From Saccharothrix sp. S26 (GTDB lineage: Bacteria > Actinomycetota > Actinomycetes > Mycobacteriales > Pseudonocardiaceae), in assembly GCF_021390395.1 (NCBI RefSeq), contig NZ_JAJUWT010000026.1, positions 62,001-126,000 on the forward strand: a DNA stretch of 64,000 nt, given 5' to 3'. A program made the position numbers and the translations under genes. Under the pieces are notes generated by a model. It saw nothing but the letters and a program-made list of their open reading frames with translations. It did no database searches and was not told where the DNA came from. The first letter of the stretch is position 1. Every line of letters starts with the position of its first letter. Below are positions 48,461 to 57,130 of this stretch, piece after piece.

Positions 48461-49222
48461 ATGGGAATCCTGGACAAGTTCCGGCTGGACGGCCAGGTCG
48501 CGATCGTCACCGGCGCGTCCTCCGGCCTGGGCGTGGCGTTCGCCAAGGGCCTCGCGGAGGCGGGCGCGGACGTGGTGCTCGCCGCGCGGCGGGTGGACCG
48601 GCTCAAGGACACCGCGAAGCTGGTCGAGGACGCGGGCCGGCGCGCGCTGATCGTGCAGGCGGACGTGGCCCAGCCCGACGACTGCCGCGAGGTGGCCCGT
48701 GCCGCGGCGGAGTTCGGCCCCGTGCGGGTGCTGGTGAACAACGCCGGTGTGGCGTCGGCCGTGCCCGCGTCCCGGGAGACGCCCGAGCAGTTCCTCGGCG
48801 TCATGGACGTCAACCTCAACGGCGCGTACTGGATGGCGCAGGCGGCGGCGGCCGTGATGACCGAGGGCGGCTCGATCGTCAACGTCTCCAGCGTGCTCGG
48901 CCTGGTCTCCGGCGGCCTGCCGCAGGCCGCTTACTCGGCGTCGAAGGCGGGTCTGCTCGGCCTGACCCGCGACCTGGCGCAGCAGTGGACCGGGCGCAAG
49001 GGCATCCGGGTCAACGCGCTCGCGCCGGGTTACTTCGCCTCCGAGATGACCGACCAGTACCCCGAGGGCTACCTCGAATCGCACATCTCGCGCCTGCCGA
49101 TGGGCCGGGTGGGCGACCCGGAGGAACTGGCCGCGGCCGTCGTGTTCCTGGCCTCGCCGGCCAGCGGCTACACCACCGGCGCGACCTTCGTAGTGGACGG
49201 CGGCGTCACGCTCGGCGGCTGA
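48461..49222 (+). CDS. SDR-family 3-hydroxyacyl-CoA-dehydrogenase-like protein
   Basis: A 253-residue classical [16 protein letters not shown] (cofactor site), NNAG, NVSSVLG (Ser), YSASKAG (Tyr/Lys), and the C-terminal [15 protein letters not shown]. The segment [11 protein letters not shown] after beta-strand 2 suggests NADP(H) preference. It starts directly at the thiolase stop. From context it probably oxidises or reduces the 3-hydroxyacyl-CoA between dehydrogenase and thiolase; the substrate is inferred. Confidence 0.85.
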   Translation: MGILDKFRLDGQVAIVTGASSGLGVAFAKGLAEAGADVVLAARRVDRLKDTAKLVEDAGRRALIVQADVAQPDDCREVARAAAEFGPVRVLVNNAGVASAVPASRETPEQFLGVMDVNLNGAYWMAQAAAAVMTEGGSIVNVSSVLGLVSGGLPQAAYSASKAGLLGLTRDLAQQWTGRKGIRVNALAPGYFASEMTDQYPEGYLESHISRLPMGRVGDPEELAAAVVFLASPASGYTTGATFVVDGGVTLGG

Positions 49223-49297
49223 CTTGTAACCCATCCCGGCGGCACGGCGATCTAGCCTGGTAGGCAGGGGAGATCGCCGTCCGCACGGGGGAGTTCC

Positions 49298-50485
49298 GTG
49301 GTCGCGAAGAGCTCGACCGAAGAACCCGCGTTAACCATCCTCGACCCGCCGCGCCCGGTGTTCCGGCGCAAGCGCTTCGTGCTGCCGTTCGGCGTGTCGG
49401 CGGGGATCGCGCTGGCGGGCGTGGTCGCGCTGCTGGCGTCCGGCACGGTCGCGCTGCCGTTCCGCGGCGTCACGATCGTGCGGGCCATGATGGCCTCGAA
49501 GGTCGAGTTCTTCTCCGATGTCGAGGTCCGCCGCATCCTGATGGCCAACGGCATCCAGGTGCACCTCACCGACTCCGGCGGCTCGACCGAGATCGCCAAG
49601 GAACGGGCCGACCCGACGTCGTTCGACTTCGTCATGCCGTCCGGCCAGCTCACGGCCCGGCAGATCCACGACCGGGTGGGCGGCACCCCGTTCTACCCGT
49701 TCACCACGCCGCTGGTGATCGCCGCGTTCAGCGACTACGCGCGGGCGCTGGCGCACGCCGGGGTGGCCGAGCCCCAGCCGGACGGCGACGGGCTCTACTA
49801 CACGCTGGACATGACGGCGTTCGTCGGGTTGACGCTGGAAGGCAAGACCTGGAAGGGCATCGAGGGCGGCGGCCTGACCAACGAGAACCAGGTCATCGCC
49901 CAGTCGCCGGATCCCTGCCGGGCCTACTCGGGCGCGGCGTACCTGGCGGTGGTGGCGTTCGCCGCCAACGGCCGGCGGGCGCCGACGGAGGCCGAGGCCG
50001 CGGCGGTCGCGACGAGGATCAAGCCGCTGTTCGAGGTGGAGGGCCAGTTCGGCGCGGGCATCGGCCGCACGTTCTTCGGCCCGGACGGCCGCACGTTCGC
50101 CCCGCTCGGCGTCATGTACGAGCACCAGTACCTGGCCTACCAGATCCGCACCAAGGAGCGGACCGGCGAGGTCGACCGCGACCGGGTGCTGCTCTACCCC
50201 GACGCCCACCACCACGCCGAGCCGTGGCTGATCGCGTTCAGCGAGGCGGGGGAGAAGGTGGGGCGGCTGTTGCAGGAGAACCAGGACCTCCAGCGGCGCG
50301 CGTTGGAGCTGGGGTTCCGCCTGGGGCGGGCGGGCAGCGCGTCGGTGGGCACCGTGCTCGCCGAGCGCGGCATCCCGGTGGGCAACCCCGGCCAGGGCGA
50401 CACCGAGGCGCACGTGGCCAAGCCCGCCGCGCTGACCACGATGATCGGGGAGCTCGGCGACTGCCCGAGCGGGGTGCCGCTGTGA
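49298..50485 (+). CDS. Membrane-anchored periplasmic-binding-protein-like protein
   Basis: A 395-residue protein with a cytoplasmic N-terminus (about 30 residues), one membrane helix (VLPFGVSAGIALAGVVALLASG) and a large extracellular domain. VEFFSDVEVRRILMANGIQVHLTDSGGSTEIA and FDFVMPSGQLTARQI read as the first lobe of a type 2 solute-binding fold, and TPFYPFTTPLVIAAF as a hinge. It overlaps the SBP-VWA gene by four bases. No ABC permease is nearby. Function unknown; it is the first gene of a conserved-looking three-gene unit. Confidence 0.65.
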   Translation: MVAKSSTEEPALTILDPPRPVFRRKRFVLPFGVSAGIALAGVVALLASGTVALPFRGVTIVRAMMASKVEFFSDVEVRRILMANGIQVHLTDSGGSTEIAKERADPTSFDFVMPSGQLTARQIHDRVGGTPFYPFTTPLVIAAFSDYARALAHAGVAEPQPDGDGLYYTLDMTAFVGLTLEGKTWKGIEGGGLTNENQVIAQSPDPCRAYSGAAYLAVVAFAANGRRAPTEAEAAAVATRIKPLFEVEGQFGAGIGRTFFGPDGRTFAPLGVMYEHQYLAYQIRTKERTGEVDRDRVLLYPDAHHHAEPWLIAFSEAGEKVGRLLQENQDLQRRALELGFRLGRAGSASVGTVLAERGIPVGNPGQGDTEAHVAKPAALTTMIGELGDCPSGVPL

Positions 50486-51945
50486 GGGCGCCGGCCGTCG
50501 TCCTGGTGACCTTCGCCGTGCTGGCCGGCTGCACCACGGCCAAGCCCGACCCGGTCACGTTGACCGTGCTGGCCAGCTCGGAGCTGGCGGACCTGGGGCC
50601 GGTGCTGGCGGACCTGCGCCGGGACACCGGGGTCGAGCTGAAGCTGGACCCGCGCGGCACGGTGCGGGCGAGCGAGGAGCTGGCCGCGGGCGTGGACCAC
50701 GACCTGGCCTGGCCGGCCACGAACCGGTACCTGCGGCTGACCGGCGCGGACGTGCCGCTGTCCACCAGCATCATGGTGTCGCCGCTGGTCCTGGGCGTGA
50801 AGGTGGGCAAGGCGGACGCGCTGCGCGACGCGTCGTGGGCCGACGTGGCGAGCCGTGCGGCGGCGGGGGAGCTGCGGTTCGGGATGGCCGACCCGAGGGT
50901 GTCCGGCAGCGGCATGGCGGCGTTGATCGGGGTGGCCACGGCCGCCGCGGGCACCGGCGCGGCGCTGCGTGCCGAGGACGTGACCTGCGACAAGCTCCAG
51001 GGCTTCCTGACCGGACGGGTGTTCGGCGCGTCCGGTGCGGCGGAGGTCGGCGAGGAGTACGTGAAGCGGCAGGACGAGGTGGACGCCGTGGTCGCGTACG
51101 AGTCGACCGTGCTGTCGCTCAACGCCTCCGGGCAGCTCCGGGAGCCCTTGCGGGTCGTGTACCCCAGGGACGGGATCGTGCTGTCGGACTACCCGTTGAT
51201 GCTGCTCAAACCGGACAAGCGGGCCGCGTACGACCGGGTGGTGGACTGGCTGCGCACGCCGGCGGCCCAGCGGTCGATCATGGAACGCACACACCGCCGG
51301 CCGGTCGACCCGCAGGTCGAGCGCGGGGCGGCGCTGCGCGAGCCGATCGGCACCGGGCTGTACTTCCCCGGCACGCGGGAGGTCGTGGACACCCTGCTCG
51401 CCGCGTACGACCGCGCGGGCAGGCCGGGACGGGTGGTGTTCGTGCTCGACCACTCGACGTCCATGGCGGGCGCGCGGATCGCCGGGTTGCGGGAGGCGTT
51501 CGCGACGTTGAGCCGGGCGGGCGGGTTCGACCGGTTCCGGGTGGGGGAGACGGTCGTGCTGGTGCGGTTCGCGGGGACCGTGATGGAGGAGCGCAGCGTC
51601 GTCGTGCGGGGCGGCGCGGACCTGGAGGCACTGGCCGTTGCACTGGAGACGGCGGAGCTGGCCGACGACGGCACGGCGATCTGGTCCGCGCTCGACCACG
51701 CCTACCGGGTCGTCGGCGACGGCACGGTGGTGCTGATGACCGACGGCGAGAACAACGCGGGGATGAGCGCGGACGAGTTCCTGGCCGCTTGGCCGCGGCC
51801 GTCCGCGCGCACGTACGCGATCCGGTTCGGCGAGGCCGACCCGGTGGAGCTGGACCGGGTGGCGCGGGCGACCGGCGGGCGCGTGGTGGACGCCGGTTCC
51901 GGCTCGCTGCTGGAGGCGGTGAAGGAGATCCGTGGCTGTCGATAG
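50482..51945 (+). CDS. Lipoprotein with solute-binding and VWA domains
   Basis: A 487-residue protein with a lipobox (FAVLAGC). Residues about 25-290 are a type 2 solute-binding fold (LTVLASSELADLGPVLADL, DPRVSGSGMAALIGVA, VVAYESTVLSLN, YPLMLLKPDKRAAYDRVVDWL). Residues about 310-487 are a von Willebrand A domain with the metal-ion-dependent adhesion site DHSTSM (DxSxS, here D-x-S-x-S) and the second motif VVLMTDGENNAG. The combination is known in actinobacteria but functionally uncharacterised. It overlaps both neighbours, so the three are coupled. Confidence 0.82.
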   Translation: MRAPAVVLVTFAVLAGCTTAKPDPVTLTVLASSELADLGPVLADLRRDTGVELKLDPRGTVRASEELAAGVDHDLAWPATNRYLRLTGADVPLSTSIMVSPLVLGVKVGKADALRDASWADVASRAAAGELRFGMADPRVSGSGMAALIGVATAAAGTGAALRAEDVTCDKLQGFLTGRVFGASGAAEVGEEYVKRQDEVDAVVAYESTVLSLNASGQLREPLRVVYPRDGIVLSDYPLMLLKPDKRAAYDRVVDWLRTPAAQRSIMERTHRRPVDPQVERGAALREPIGTGLYFPGTREVVDTLLAAYDRAGRPGRVVFVLDHSTSMAGARIAGLREAFATLSRAGGFDRFRVGETVVLVRFAGTVMEERSVVVRGGADLEALAVALETAELADDGTAIWSALDHAYRVVGDGTVVLMTDGENNAGMSADEFLAAWPRPSARTYAIRFGEADPVELDRVARATGGRVVDAGSGSLLEAVKEIRGCR

Positions 51946-52699
51946 GACGCTGTGGTGGTCGGTCTGGTGGCCGTGGGTGGTGGTGTGGGGCGTGACCGCG
52001 CTGGCGCTCGCCGTGGCCGCCGGGGTCGCGGTGTGGGCGTGGCGGTCGCGGCACCGGTTCGCGCCGGCGCGCGAGGTGCCCGGTCTGACCATCTACCTGC
52101 ACGAGAAGTCCGTGATGGACCTCTACCAGGTCGGGCGGTACGGCGACGCGATGACCAAGGAGGTCGTGGACCGGGTCGGCGTCACCAAGGACGGCAAGAT
52201 CGCGTTGAAGGGCCTCGACCTGGGGGTGGAGGGCGCGCGGACGTCCGGGCGCGAGGTGGTGAAGACCTACATCGAGCAGTACGAGCCGATCGCGGTGGTC
52301 GGCGTGCTGCTGGACGCGCTGGAGTCGGCGTCCGGGGTGGTGCACGTGGACCTGCGCGACCTGACCGTGCGCCGGAACACGGCGGTGGAGAAGCACCTGG
52401 AGCAGCACTCGGGCCTCACCGACGTGGTGCGGCTGCGGCGGGTCGACTCGTACGTGTCGGTGAAAGGCGTGTTCCGGGTGGCGTCCGACGGTGACGGCAC
52501 GACGGTGTTCCTCGCGCCGTTCGGCGACCCGGACGACCCCGAGTCCGGGCCGCAGGTGCGGGTCGAGTGCTACAACGGCGGGCTGCGCGACGACGTCGTG
52601 CCCGAAGGCGGGTTCCAGGCGCGCTGCCTGGGCAAGGTGCAGGCGTGGAAGGCCGACGACCGGCAGCTGGTCATCCGGCCGATCGCCATGTTCCAGTGA
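51932..52699 (+). CDS. Single-pass membrane protein, third gene of the VWA unit
   Basis: A 255-residue protein with one N-terminal helix (residues about 13-36) and a soluble domain containing LTIYLHEKSVMDLYQVGRYGDAM, VVDRVGVTKDGKIALKG, IAVVGVLLDALE and VRLRRVDSYVSVKGVFRV. The YLHEKSVMDLY start of the domain is reminiscent of DUF6414-like proteins, but this is not secure. It overlaps the VWA gene by 14 bp. The orientation of the soluble domain is uncertain; the Trp-rich N-terminus argues for a cytoplasmic tail. Confidence 0.6.
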   Translation: MAVDRTLWWSVWWPWVVVWGVTALALAVAAGVAVWAWRSRHRFAPAREVPGLTIYLHEKSVMDLYQVGRYGDAMTKEVVDRVGVTKDGKIALKGLDLGVEGARTSGREVVKTYIEQYEPIAVVGVLLDALESASGVVHVDLRDLTVRRNTAVEKHLEQHSGLTDVVRLRRVDSYVSVKGVFRVASDGDGTTVFLAPFGDPDDPESGPQVRVECYNGGLRDDVVPEGGFQARCLGKVQAWKADDRQLVIRPIAMFQ

Positions 52700-52721
52700 T
52701 CGGGCGTGCGATGCTTGGCCC

Positions 52722-53294
52722 ATGGCATCGGTACCGGAGCGGCTGATCGACGCCGCGACGCGGTTGTTCGCCGCCAAGGGCTTCGACCGGGTCGCGGTGC
52801 AGGACATCGTGGACCTGGCGGGCGTGACCAAGGGCGCGATGTACCACTACTTCGGGTCCAAGGACGACCTGCTGCACGAGATCTACGGCAGCCTGCTGCG
52901 GATGCAGACCGAGCGGCTGGACCACATCGCGTCCGGGTCCGCGCCGGTGGCCGAGCGGCTGCACGCGGCGGCGGTCGACGTGGTGGTCACCTCGGTGGAC
53001 AACTTCGACCAGGCGCGCGTGTACTTCCGGTCGGCCGACCACCTGGCCGAGGACAAGCGGCGCGAGATGCGGGCGGAACGGCGTCGCTACCACGAGCGGT
53101 TCCGGTCCCTGGTCGAGGAAGGGCAGGCGGCGGGCGTGTTCCGCGATGACGTGCCCGCGGACCTGACCGTGCACTACTTCTTCGGCAGCGTCCACCACCT
53201 CGGCCAGTGGTACAGCGCGGACGGCCCGCTGTCGGCCAAGCAGGTGGGCCGCCACTTCGCGGACCTGCTGCTGGCGTCCCTGCGCCCGGTGTGA
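52722..53294 (+). CDS. TetR-family regulator
   Basis: A 190-residue regulator with HTH residues about 5-50: PERLIDAATRLFAAKGFDRVAVQDI, then GVTKGAMYHYFGSKDDLLHEIY. The C-terminus (RVYFRSADHLAEDKRREMRAERRR and HYFFGSVHHLGQWY) matches the KstR2-like subgroup that responds to acyl-CoA derivatives. It is followed 10 bp later by a DinB gene. Its targets are not evident; the SDR at 55329 has an unassigned palindrome of suitable type. Confidence 0.82.
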   Translation: MASVPERLIDAATRLFAAKGFDRVAVQDIVDLAGVTKGAMYHYFGSKDDLLHEIYGSLLRMQTERLDHIASGSAPVAERLHAAAVDVVVTSVDNFDQARVYFRSADHLAEDKRREMRAERRRYHERFRSLVEEGQAAGVFRDDVPADLTVHYFFGSVHHLGQWYSADGPLSAKQVGRHFADLLLASLRPV

Positions 53295-53304
53295 GGATTG
53301 CTCG

Positions 53305-53868
53305 GTGAAATCAGATCTGCACCGCTACCTGCGGGCCGCGCGCGAGGCGATGTTGTGGAAGCTCGACGGCCTGTCGCCCTACGACGCGCGCCGCCCGTTG
53401 ACGCCGACCGGCACGAACCTGCTGGGCCTGGTCAAGCACCTGGCCGCGATGGAGGTCGGCTACTTCGCGGACACGTTCGGCCGACCGTTCGGCGAGCGGT
53501 ACGGGTGGATGGGCGACGACGCCGAGCCCAACGCCGACATGTGGGCCACGGCCGACGAGTCGCGCGAGGACGTCGTCGGGCTGTACCGGCGGGCGTGCGC
53601 GCACGCGGACACGACGATCGAGGCCCTGGAGATCGACGCGCCGGGGGTCGTGCCGTGGTGGTCGGAGGAACGCCGGGCGGTCACGCTGCACCAGGTGCTC
53701 GTGCACATGATCGCCGAGACCAACCGGCACGCCGGTCACGCCGACATCGTGCGCGAGCTGATCGACCGCACGGCCGGCCTGCGCCCGGACAACGACAACA
53801 TGCCCTCGGTGGACTGGCAGGCGTACCACGCGAAGCTGGAGCGCGTCGCCCGCGAAGCCCGGGCCTGA
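53305..53868 (+). CDS. DinB-family metal-binding protein
   Basis: A 187-residue four-helix-bundle protein. The three histidines expected for the metal site lie in LGLVKHLAAMEVGYF, VLVHMIAETNRHAGHADIVREL; TGTNLLGLVKHL and ADTFG are further family features. Related actinobacterial proteins act as thiol transferases or maleylpyruvate-isomerase-like enzymes with mycothiol, but the substrate here is unknown. It is downstream of the TetR gene and probably co-transcribed. Confidence 0.83.
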   Translation: MKSDLHRYLRAAREAMLWKLDGLSPYDARRPLTPTGTNLLGLVKHLAAMEVGYFADTFGRPFGERYGWMGDDAEPNADMWATADESREDVVGLYRRACAHADTTIEALEIDAPGVVPWWSEERRAVTLHQVLVHMIAETNRHAGHADIVRELIDRTAGLRPDNDNMPSVDWQAYHAKLERVAREARA

Positions 53869-53909
53869 ACGTCCTCGCCGACACCGGACCCGGACGGCGT
53901 CGGTCACGA

Positions 53910-53949
53910 GCGGGAGCAGGGCCTCCTCGGCGCCAGACCCTGCTCCCGC
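53910..53949. terminator. Bidirectional terminator hairpin
   Basis: A perfect 12-bp stem (GCGGGAGCAGGG and complement) with a 16-nt loop between the convergent DinB and MaoC genes. Confidence 0.7.
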
Positions 53950-53957
53950 CCGTGCGA

Positions 53958-54416
53958 TCAGGCGGCCGGCACCAGCAGGACCACGGTCTCCGCCACGCAC
54001 GCGGGCTTGGGGTTGCCGTCGATCTCCACGGTCACCTTGACCACGGCCTGCTTGCCCTGGGCCACGTCGGTGACCTCGGCCAGCTCCGCCCCGGCGCGCA
54101 CGCGCGAGCCGACGACGACCGGGCTCGGGAAGCGGACCTTGTTCAGGCCGTAGTTCACGCCCATCGACAGGCCCCGCACCGCGTAGATGTCCCGCACCAG
54201 CAGCGGGATCAGGGACAAGGTCAGGTAGCCGTGCGCGACCGGCGCGCCGAACGGGCCCGCGGCGGCCTTCTCCAGGTCCACGTGGATCCACTGGTGGTCG
54301 CCCGTGGCGTCGGCGAACAGGTTGATCTCGGCCTGCGTGATCTCGTGCCACTCGCCGTGGCCGAGGTGCTCGCCCTTGGCGGCGGCCAGCTCGTCGAGGT
54401 TCGCGAATACCCGCAT
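53958..54416 (-). CDS. MaoC-family enoyl-CoA hydratase
   Basis: A 152-residue single hot-dog protein. The catalytic hydratase-2 motif is FADATGDHQWIHVD followed by PFGAPVAHGYLTLSLIP, with NYGLNKVRFPSPVVVGSRVR downstream. It hydrates a trans-2-enoyl-CoA or acts as dehydratase. It begins two bases after the FabG-like stop and is the second gene of that operon, giving a reductase/dehydratase pair. Confidence 0.9.
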   Translation of the reverse strand: MRVFANLDELAAAKGEHLGHGEWHEITQAEINLFADATGDHQWIHVDLEKAAAGPFGAPVAHGYLTLSLIPLLVRDIYAVRGLSMGVNYGLNKVRFPSPVVVGSRVRAGAELAEVTDVAQGKQAVVKVTVEIDGNPKPACVAETVVLLVPAA

Positions 54417-54418
54417 CG

Positions 54419-55180
54419 TCAGTCCTTCGGTCCGCCGGCGACGTAGATGACCTGACCGGACACGAACCCGGCACCCTCGCTGACCAGGAAAGAAGCCGTG
54501 TGCGCGATGTCCTCGGGCGTGCCGACGCGCTGCACCGGGATGGCCGCCGCCGCGCCCTTCTTGAAGTCCTCGAAGTCGACGCCGACCCGGGCCGCCGTCG
54601 CGGCGGTCATCTCGGTCGCGATGAACCCCGGCGCGATCGCGTTCACCGTCACGCCGAACTTGCCCAGCTCGATCGCCAACGTCTTGGTGAACCCCTGCAG
54701 GCCCGCCTTGGCGGCCGAGTAGTTCGCCTGGCCCCGGTTGCCCAGCGCGGACGTGCTGGACAGGTTGACGATCCGGCCCCACTTCGCCGCCGTCTGGAAC
54801 TTCTGCACCGCCCGGCTCATCAGGAACGACCCGCGCAGGTGGACGTTGATCACCGCGTCCCAATCGTCGTCGGTCATCTTGAACAGCAGGTTGTCCCGCA
54901 GGATGCCCGCGTTGTTGACCAGGACGGTCGGCGCGCCCAGCTCGTCGGCGACCCGCTGCACGGCCGCGTCGACCGCCGCGCTGTCGCTGACGTCGACGCC
55001 CACCGCGATCGCGGTGCCGCCGGCGGCCTTGATCTTCTCCACGGCCTCGGCGCAGCTGTCCTCGGTGAGGTCGAGCAGCGCGACGGCCATGTCGTCCCGC
55101 GCGAGCCGCGTGGCTACGGCGGCGCCGATGCCGCGTGCGGCACCGGTGACGATGGCCACCCGTGCTTCCGTCTCGGCCAC
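54419..55180 (-). CDS. fabG: FabG-type 3-oxoacyl reductase
   Basis: A 253-residue SDR. VTGAARGIGAAVA, NNAGI, NLSSTSALG (Ser), YSAAKAG (Tyr/Lys) and ATEMTA...RVGTPEDIA are those of 3-oxoacyl-ACP/CoA reductases. GTG 55180 has AAGGAGG upstream. A perfect CTAAGC-N4-GCTTAG palindrome lies 25 bp before the start, linking this operon with the MaoC gene to the TetR at 45387. Confidence 0.88.
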   Translation of the reverse strand: MAETEARVAIVTGAARGIGAAVATRLARDDMAVALLDLTEDSCAEAVEKIKAAGGTAIAVGVDVSDSAAVDAAVQRVADELGAPTVLVNNAGILRDNLLFKMTDDDWDAVINVHLRGSFLMSRAVQKFQTAAKWGRIVNLSSTSALGNRGQANYSAAKAGLQGFTKTLAIELGKFGVTVNAIAPGFIATEMTAATAARVGVDFEDFKKGAAAAIPVQRVGTPEDIAHTASFLVSEGAGFVSGQVIYVAGGPKD

Positions 55181-55205
55181 GGTCAGTCCTCCTTGATCTG
55201 CGGGC

Positions 55206-55221
55206 CTAAGCAACCGCTTAG
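55206..55221. promoter_or_regulatory. CTAAGC-N4-GCTTAG operator upstream of fabG
   Basis: CTAAGCAACCGCTTAG is identical over 16 bp to the site at 46063-46078, nine kilobases away. It lies 25 bp upstream of the fabG start codon. Confidence 0.75.
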
Positions 55222-55268
55222 TAACCTACCGGCGGCGTCGCCTTGACGCCAGGGCGTGTCAGGAGAAC

Positions 55269-55288
55269 CATACCGACTGGTCGGAATG
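55269..55288. promoter_or_regulatory. 20-bp palindrome upstream of the SDR gene
   Basis: CATACCGACTGGTCGGAATG is symmetric except for one pair and has a perfect CCGAC-TG-GTCGG core. This is a typical TetR-type operator and is 40 bp upstream of the SDR start. Its sequence is unrelated to the CTAAGC sites. Confidence 0.6.
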
Positions 55289-55328
55289 TGGGCGAGCGCG
55301 TTCGACACGTCAGCTCAGAGGAGGCGCG

Positions 55329-56138
55329 GTGGAGTTCTCGGGCAAGGTCGCACTGGTCACCGGGGCCGCGAACGGCATCGGCGCGGGGGTGGCGCGCCGA
55401 CTGGCCGCCGCCGGTGCGTCCGTCGTCGTCGCGGACGTGGACGACGTGCGGGGTGAAGCCGTGGCCGAAGAGGTGGGCGGTGTGTTCGCGCACTGCGACG
55501 TGCGCGACCCCCGGCACAGCGAAGCGGCGGTCGCGACCGCGGTGCGGAGGTTCGGCGGGCTCGACATCGCCGTGCTCAACGCGGGCATCGCCACCGGGTT
55601 CGGGCTGGGTGACGACTTCGACCCCGAGCGGTACCGCACGGTCATGGGGATCAACCTCGACGGTGTCGTGTACGGCGTGCACGCGGCCCTGCCCGAGCTG
55701 CGCAGGCGCGGCGGCGGGCACATCGTCGCCACGGCCAGCATGGCAGGTCTGATGGCCATGCCCATGGACCCCCTGTACGGCGCGAACAAGGCCGCCGTGG
55801 TCGGGCTCGTGCGCGGCCTGGGGCCGGTGGCCGCCGACGACGGCATCACGGTCAACGCCGTGTGCCCGTCGTTCGCCGACACCGCCATCATCACCGACGT
55901 CAAATCCGCCCTGGAGTCGGCGGGGATGCCGGTGATGAGCGTGGACGACGTGGTGGACGCGTTCATCTCCGTGTTGCGCGACGGCAAACCCGGTGAATGC
56001 TGGTTCGTGCAGGCCGGACGCCCCAGCGCGCCGTTCACCTTCCCCAACCCGCCCGGCCCGCGCACCGCCACCGGCGAGCGCGTCCGCCTCGACCGCGACC
56101 CGATCGCGACCACACCGCCCGTCACGAAGGAGAGCTGA
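55329..56138 (+). CDS. SDR-family dehydrogenase
   Basis: A 269-residue SDR: VTGAANGIGAGVA, Asp at the end of beta-2 (VVADVDD, NAD-preferring), LNAGIA, TASMAG (Ser), YGANKAA (Tyr/Lys). The C-terminus is extended by about 30 residues (GPRTATGERVRLDRDP), unlike canonical FabG. Start GTG 55329 with GAGGAGG upstream. It is followed 5 bp later by a quinone-oxidoreductase-like gene and preceded by a TetR-type palindrome. Confidence 0.85.
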   Translation: MEFSGKVALVTGAANGIGAGVARRLAAAGASVVVADVDDVRGEAVAEEVGGVFAHCDVRDPRHSEAAVATAVRRFGGLDIAVLNAGIATGFGLGDDFDPERYRTVMGINLDGVVYGVHAALPELRRRGGGHIVATASMAGLMAMPMDPLYGANKAAVVGLVRGLGPVAADDGITVNAVCPSFADTAIITDVKSALESAGMPVMSVDDVVDAFISVLRDGKPGECWFVQAGRPSAPFTFPNPPGPRTATGERVRLDRDPIATTPPVTKES

Positions 56139-56143
56139 CACCC

Positions 56144-57130
56144 GTGCGCGCCATCCAGATCACCGAGTTCGGCGGACCCGAGGTCCTCAACGAGGTCGAG
56201 CTGCCCGACCCCGTCCCGGGCCCCGGCGAGCTGCTCGTCGAGGTCAGCCGCGCGGGCCTGAACTACGCCGACACCCACCAGGCGGAGAACAGCTACCTGT
56301 CGAAGATGGAGCTGCCGCTCGTGCCCGGCGGCGAGGTCGTCGGCCGGGCGGGCGACCGGCGCGTGGTCGGCCTCACCAACTTCGGCGGGTACGCGGAGAA
56401 GGCCGTCGTGCCCGAGGCGACCGCGTTCGACGTGCCGGACGGGGTGGACGACCTCACGGCGTTGAGCATGGTCGTGCAGGGGGCGACGGCGTGGCTGCTG
56501 CTGCGGCGCAGCGCGCACCTGGAGCCGGGGGAGAGCGTCGTCGTGCACGCCGCCGCCGGCGGGGTCGGGTCGCTGGCCGTGCAGCTGGCGAAGAAGTGGG
56601 GCGCGGGCCGCGTCATCGCCACCGCCAGCACCGAGGAGAAGCGGAAGCTGGCGCTGGACCTGGGCGCGGACATCGCGGTGGACTCGACCGCGCCGGACAT
56701 GACGGACGCGTTGCGCGAGGCCAACGGCGGCCGGCGGGTCGACGTCGTGCTGGACATGACCGGCGGCGCGGTGACGGACCAGAGCATCGCGGCGCTCGCG
56801 CCGTTCGGGCGGCTCGCGTTCTACGGCATGGCCAGCCGGGAGAAGCCCACGCCGGTCGACCCGGGCCGGCTGCTGGTCCGGTCGACGGCGATCGCGGGCA
56901 TGTGGCTGCCGCACGCGTTCAAGCTGCCGGGCAAGGTCGTGCACCGGGCCATGGCCGAGCTGTTCGACCTGGTCCTGGCCGGTGAGCTGCGGGCCGTGCC
57001 GGGCGGGGAGTACGGGCTGTCGGAGGTGCGCCGGGCGCACGAGGACCTGCGGGCCCGCCGCACCACCGGCAAGCTGGTGCTGGACCCGTCCCGGTGGCTC
57101 AGTCGCTCAGCTCGGCCAGCGCGGCCTTGA
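56144..57130 (+). CDS. Zinc-independent NADPH:quinone-oxidoreductase-like MDR
   Basis: A 328-residue medium-chain reductase. The N-terminal ITEFGGPEVLNEVELPDPVPGPGE, YADTHQ, the NADPH fold VVVHAAAGGVGSLAVQLAKKWG and FYGMASRE are typical of quinone oxidoreductases; no zinc-ligand pattern is seen. It probably reduces quinones or enoyl substrates. It is co-transcribed with the SDR, and its last 32 bp overlap the convergent DUF6319 gene. Confidence 0.87.
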   Translation: MRAIQITEFGGPEVLNEVELPDPVPGPGELLVEVSRAGLNYADTHQAENSYLSKMELPLVPGGEVVGRAGDRRVVGLTNFGGYAEKAVVPEATAFDVPDGVDDLTALSMVVQGATAWLLLRRSAHLEPGESVVVHAAAGGVGSLAVQLAKKWGAGRVIATASTEEKRKLALDLGADIAVDSTAPDMTDALREANGGRRVDVVLDMTGGAVTDQSIAALAPFGRLAFYGMASREKPTPVDPGRLLVRSTAIAGMWLPHAFKLPGKVVHRAMAELFDLVLAGELRAVPGGEYGLSEVRRAHEDLRARRTTGKLVLDPSRWLSRSARPARP

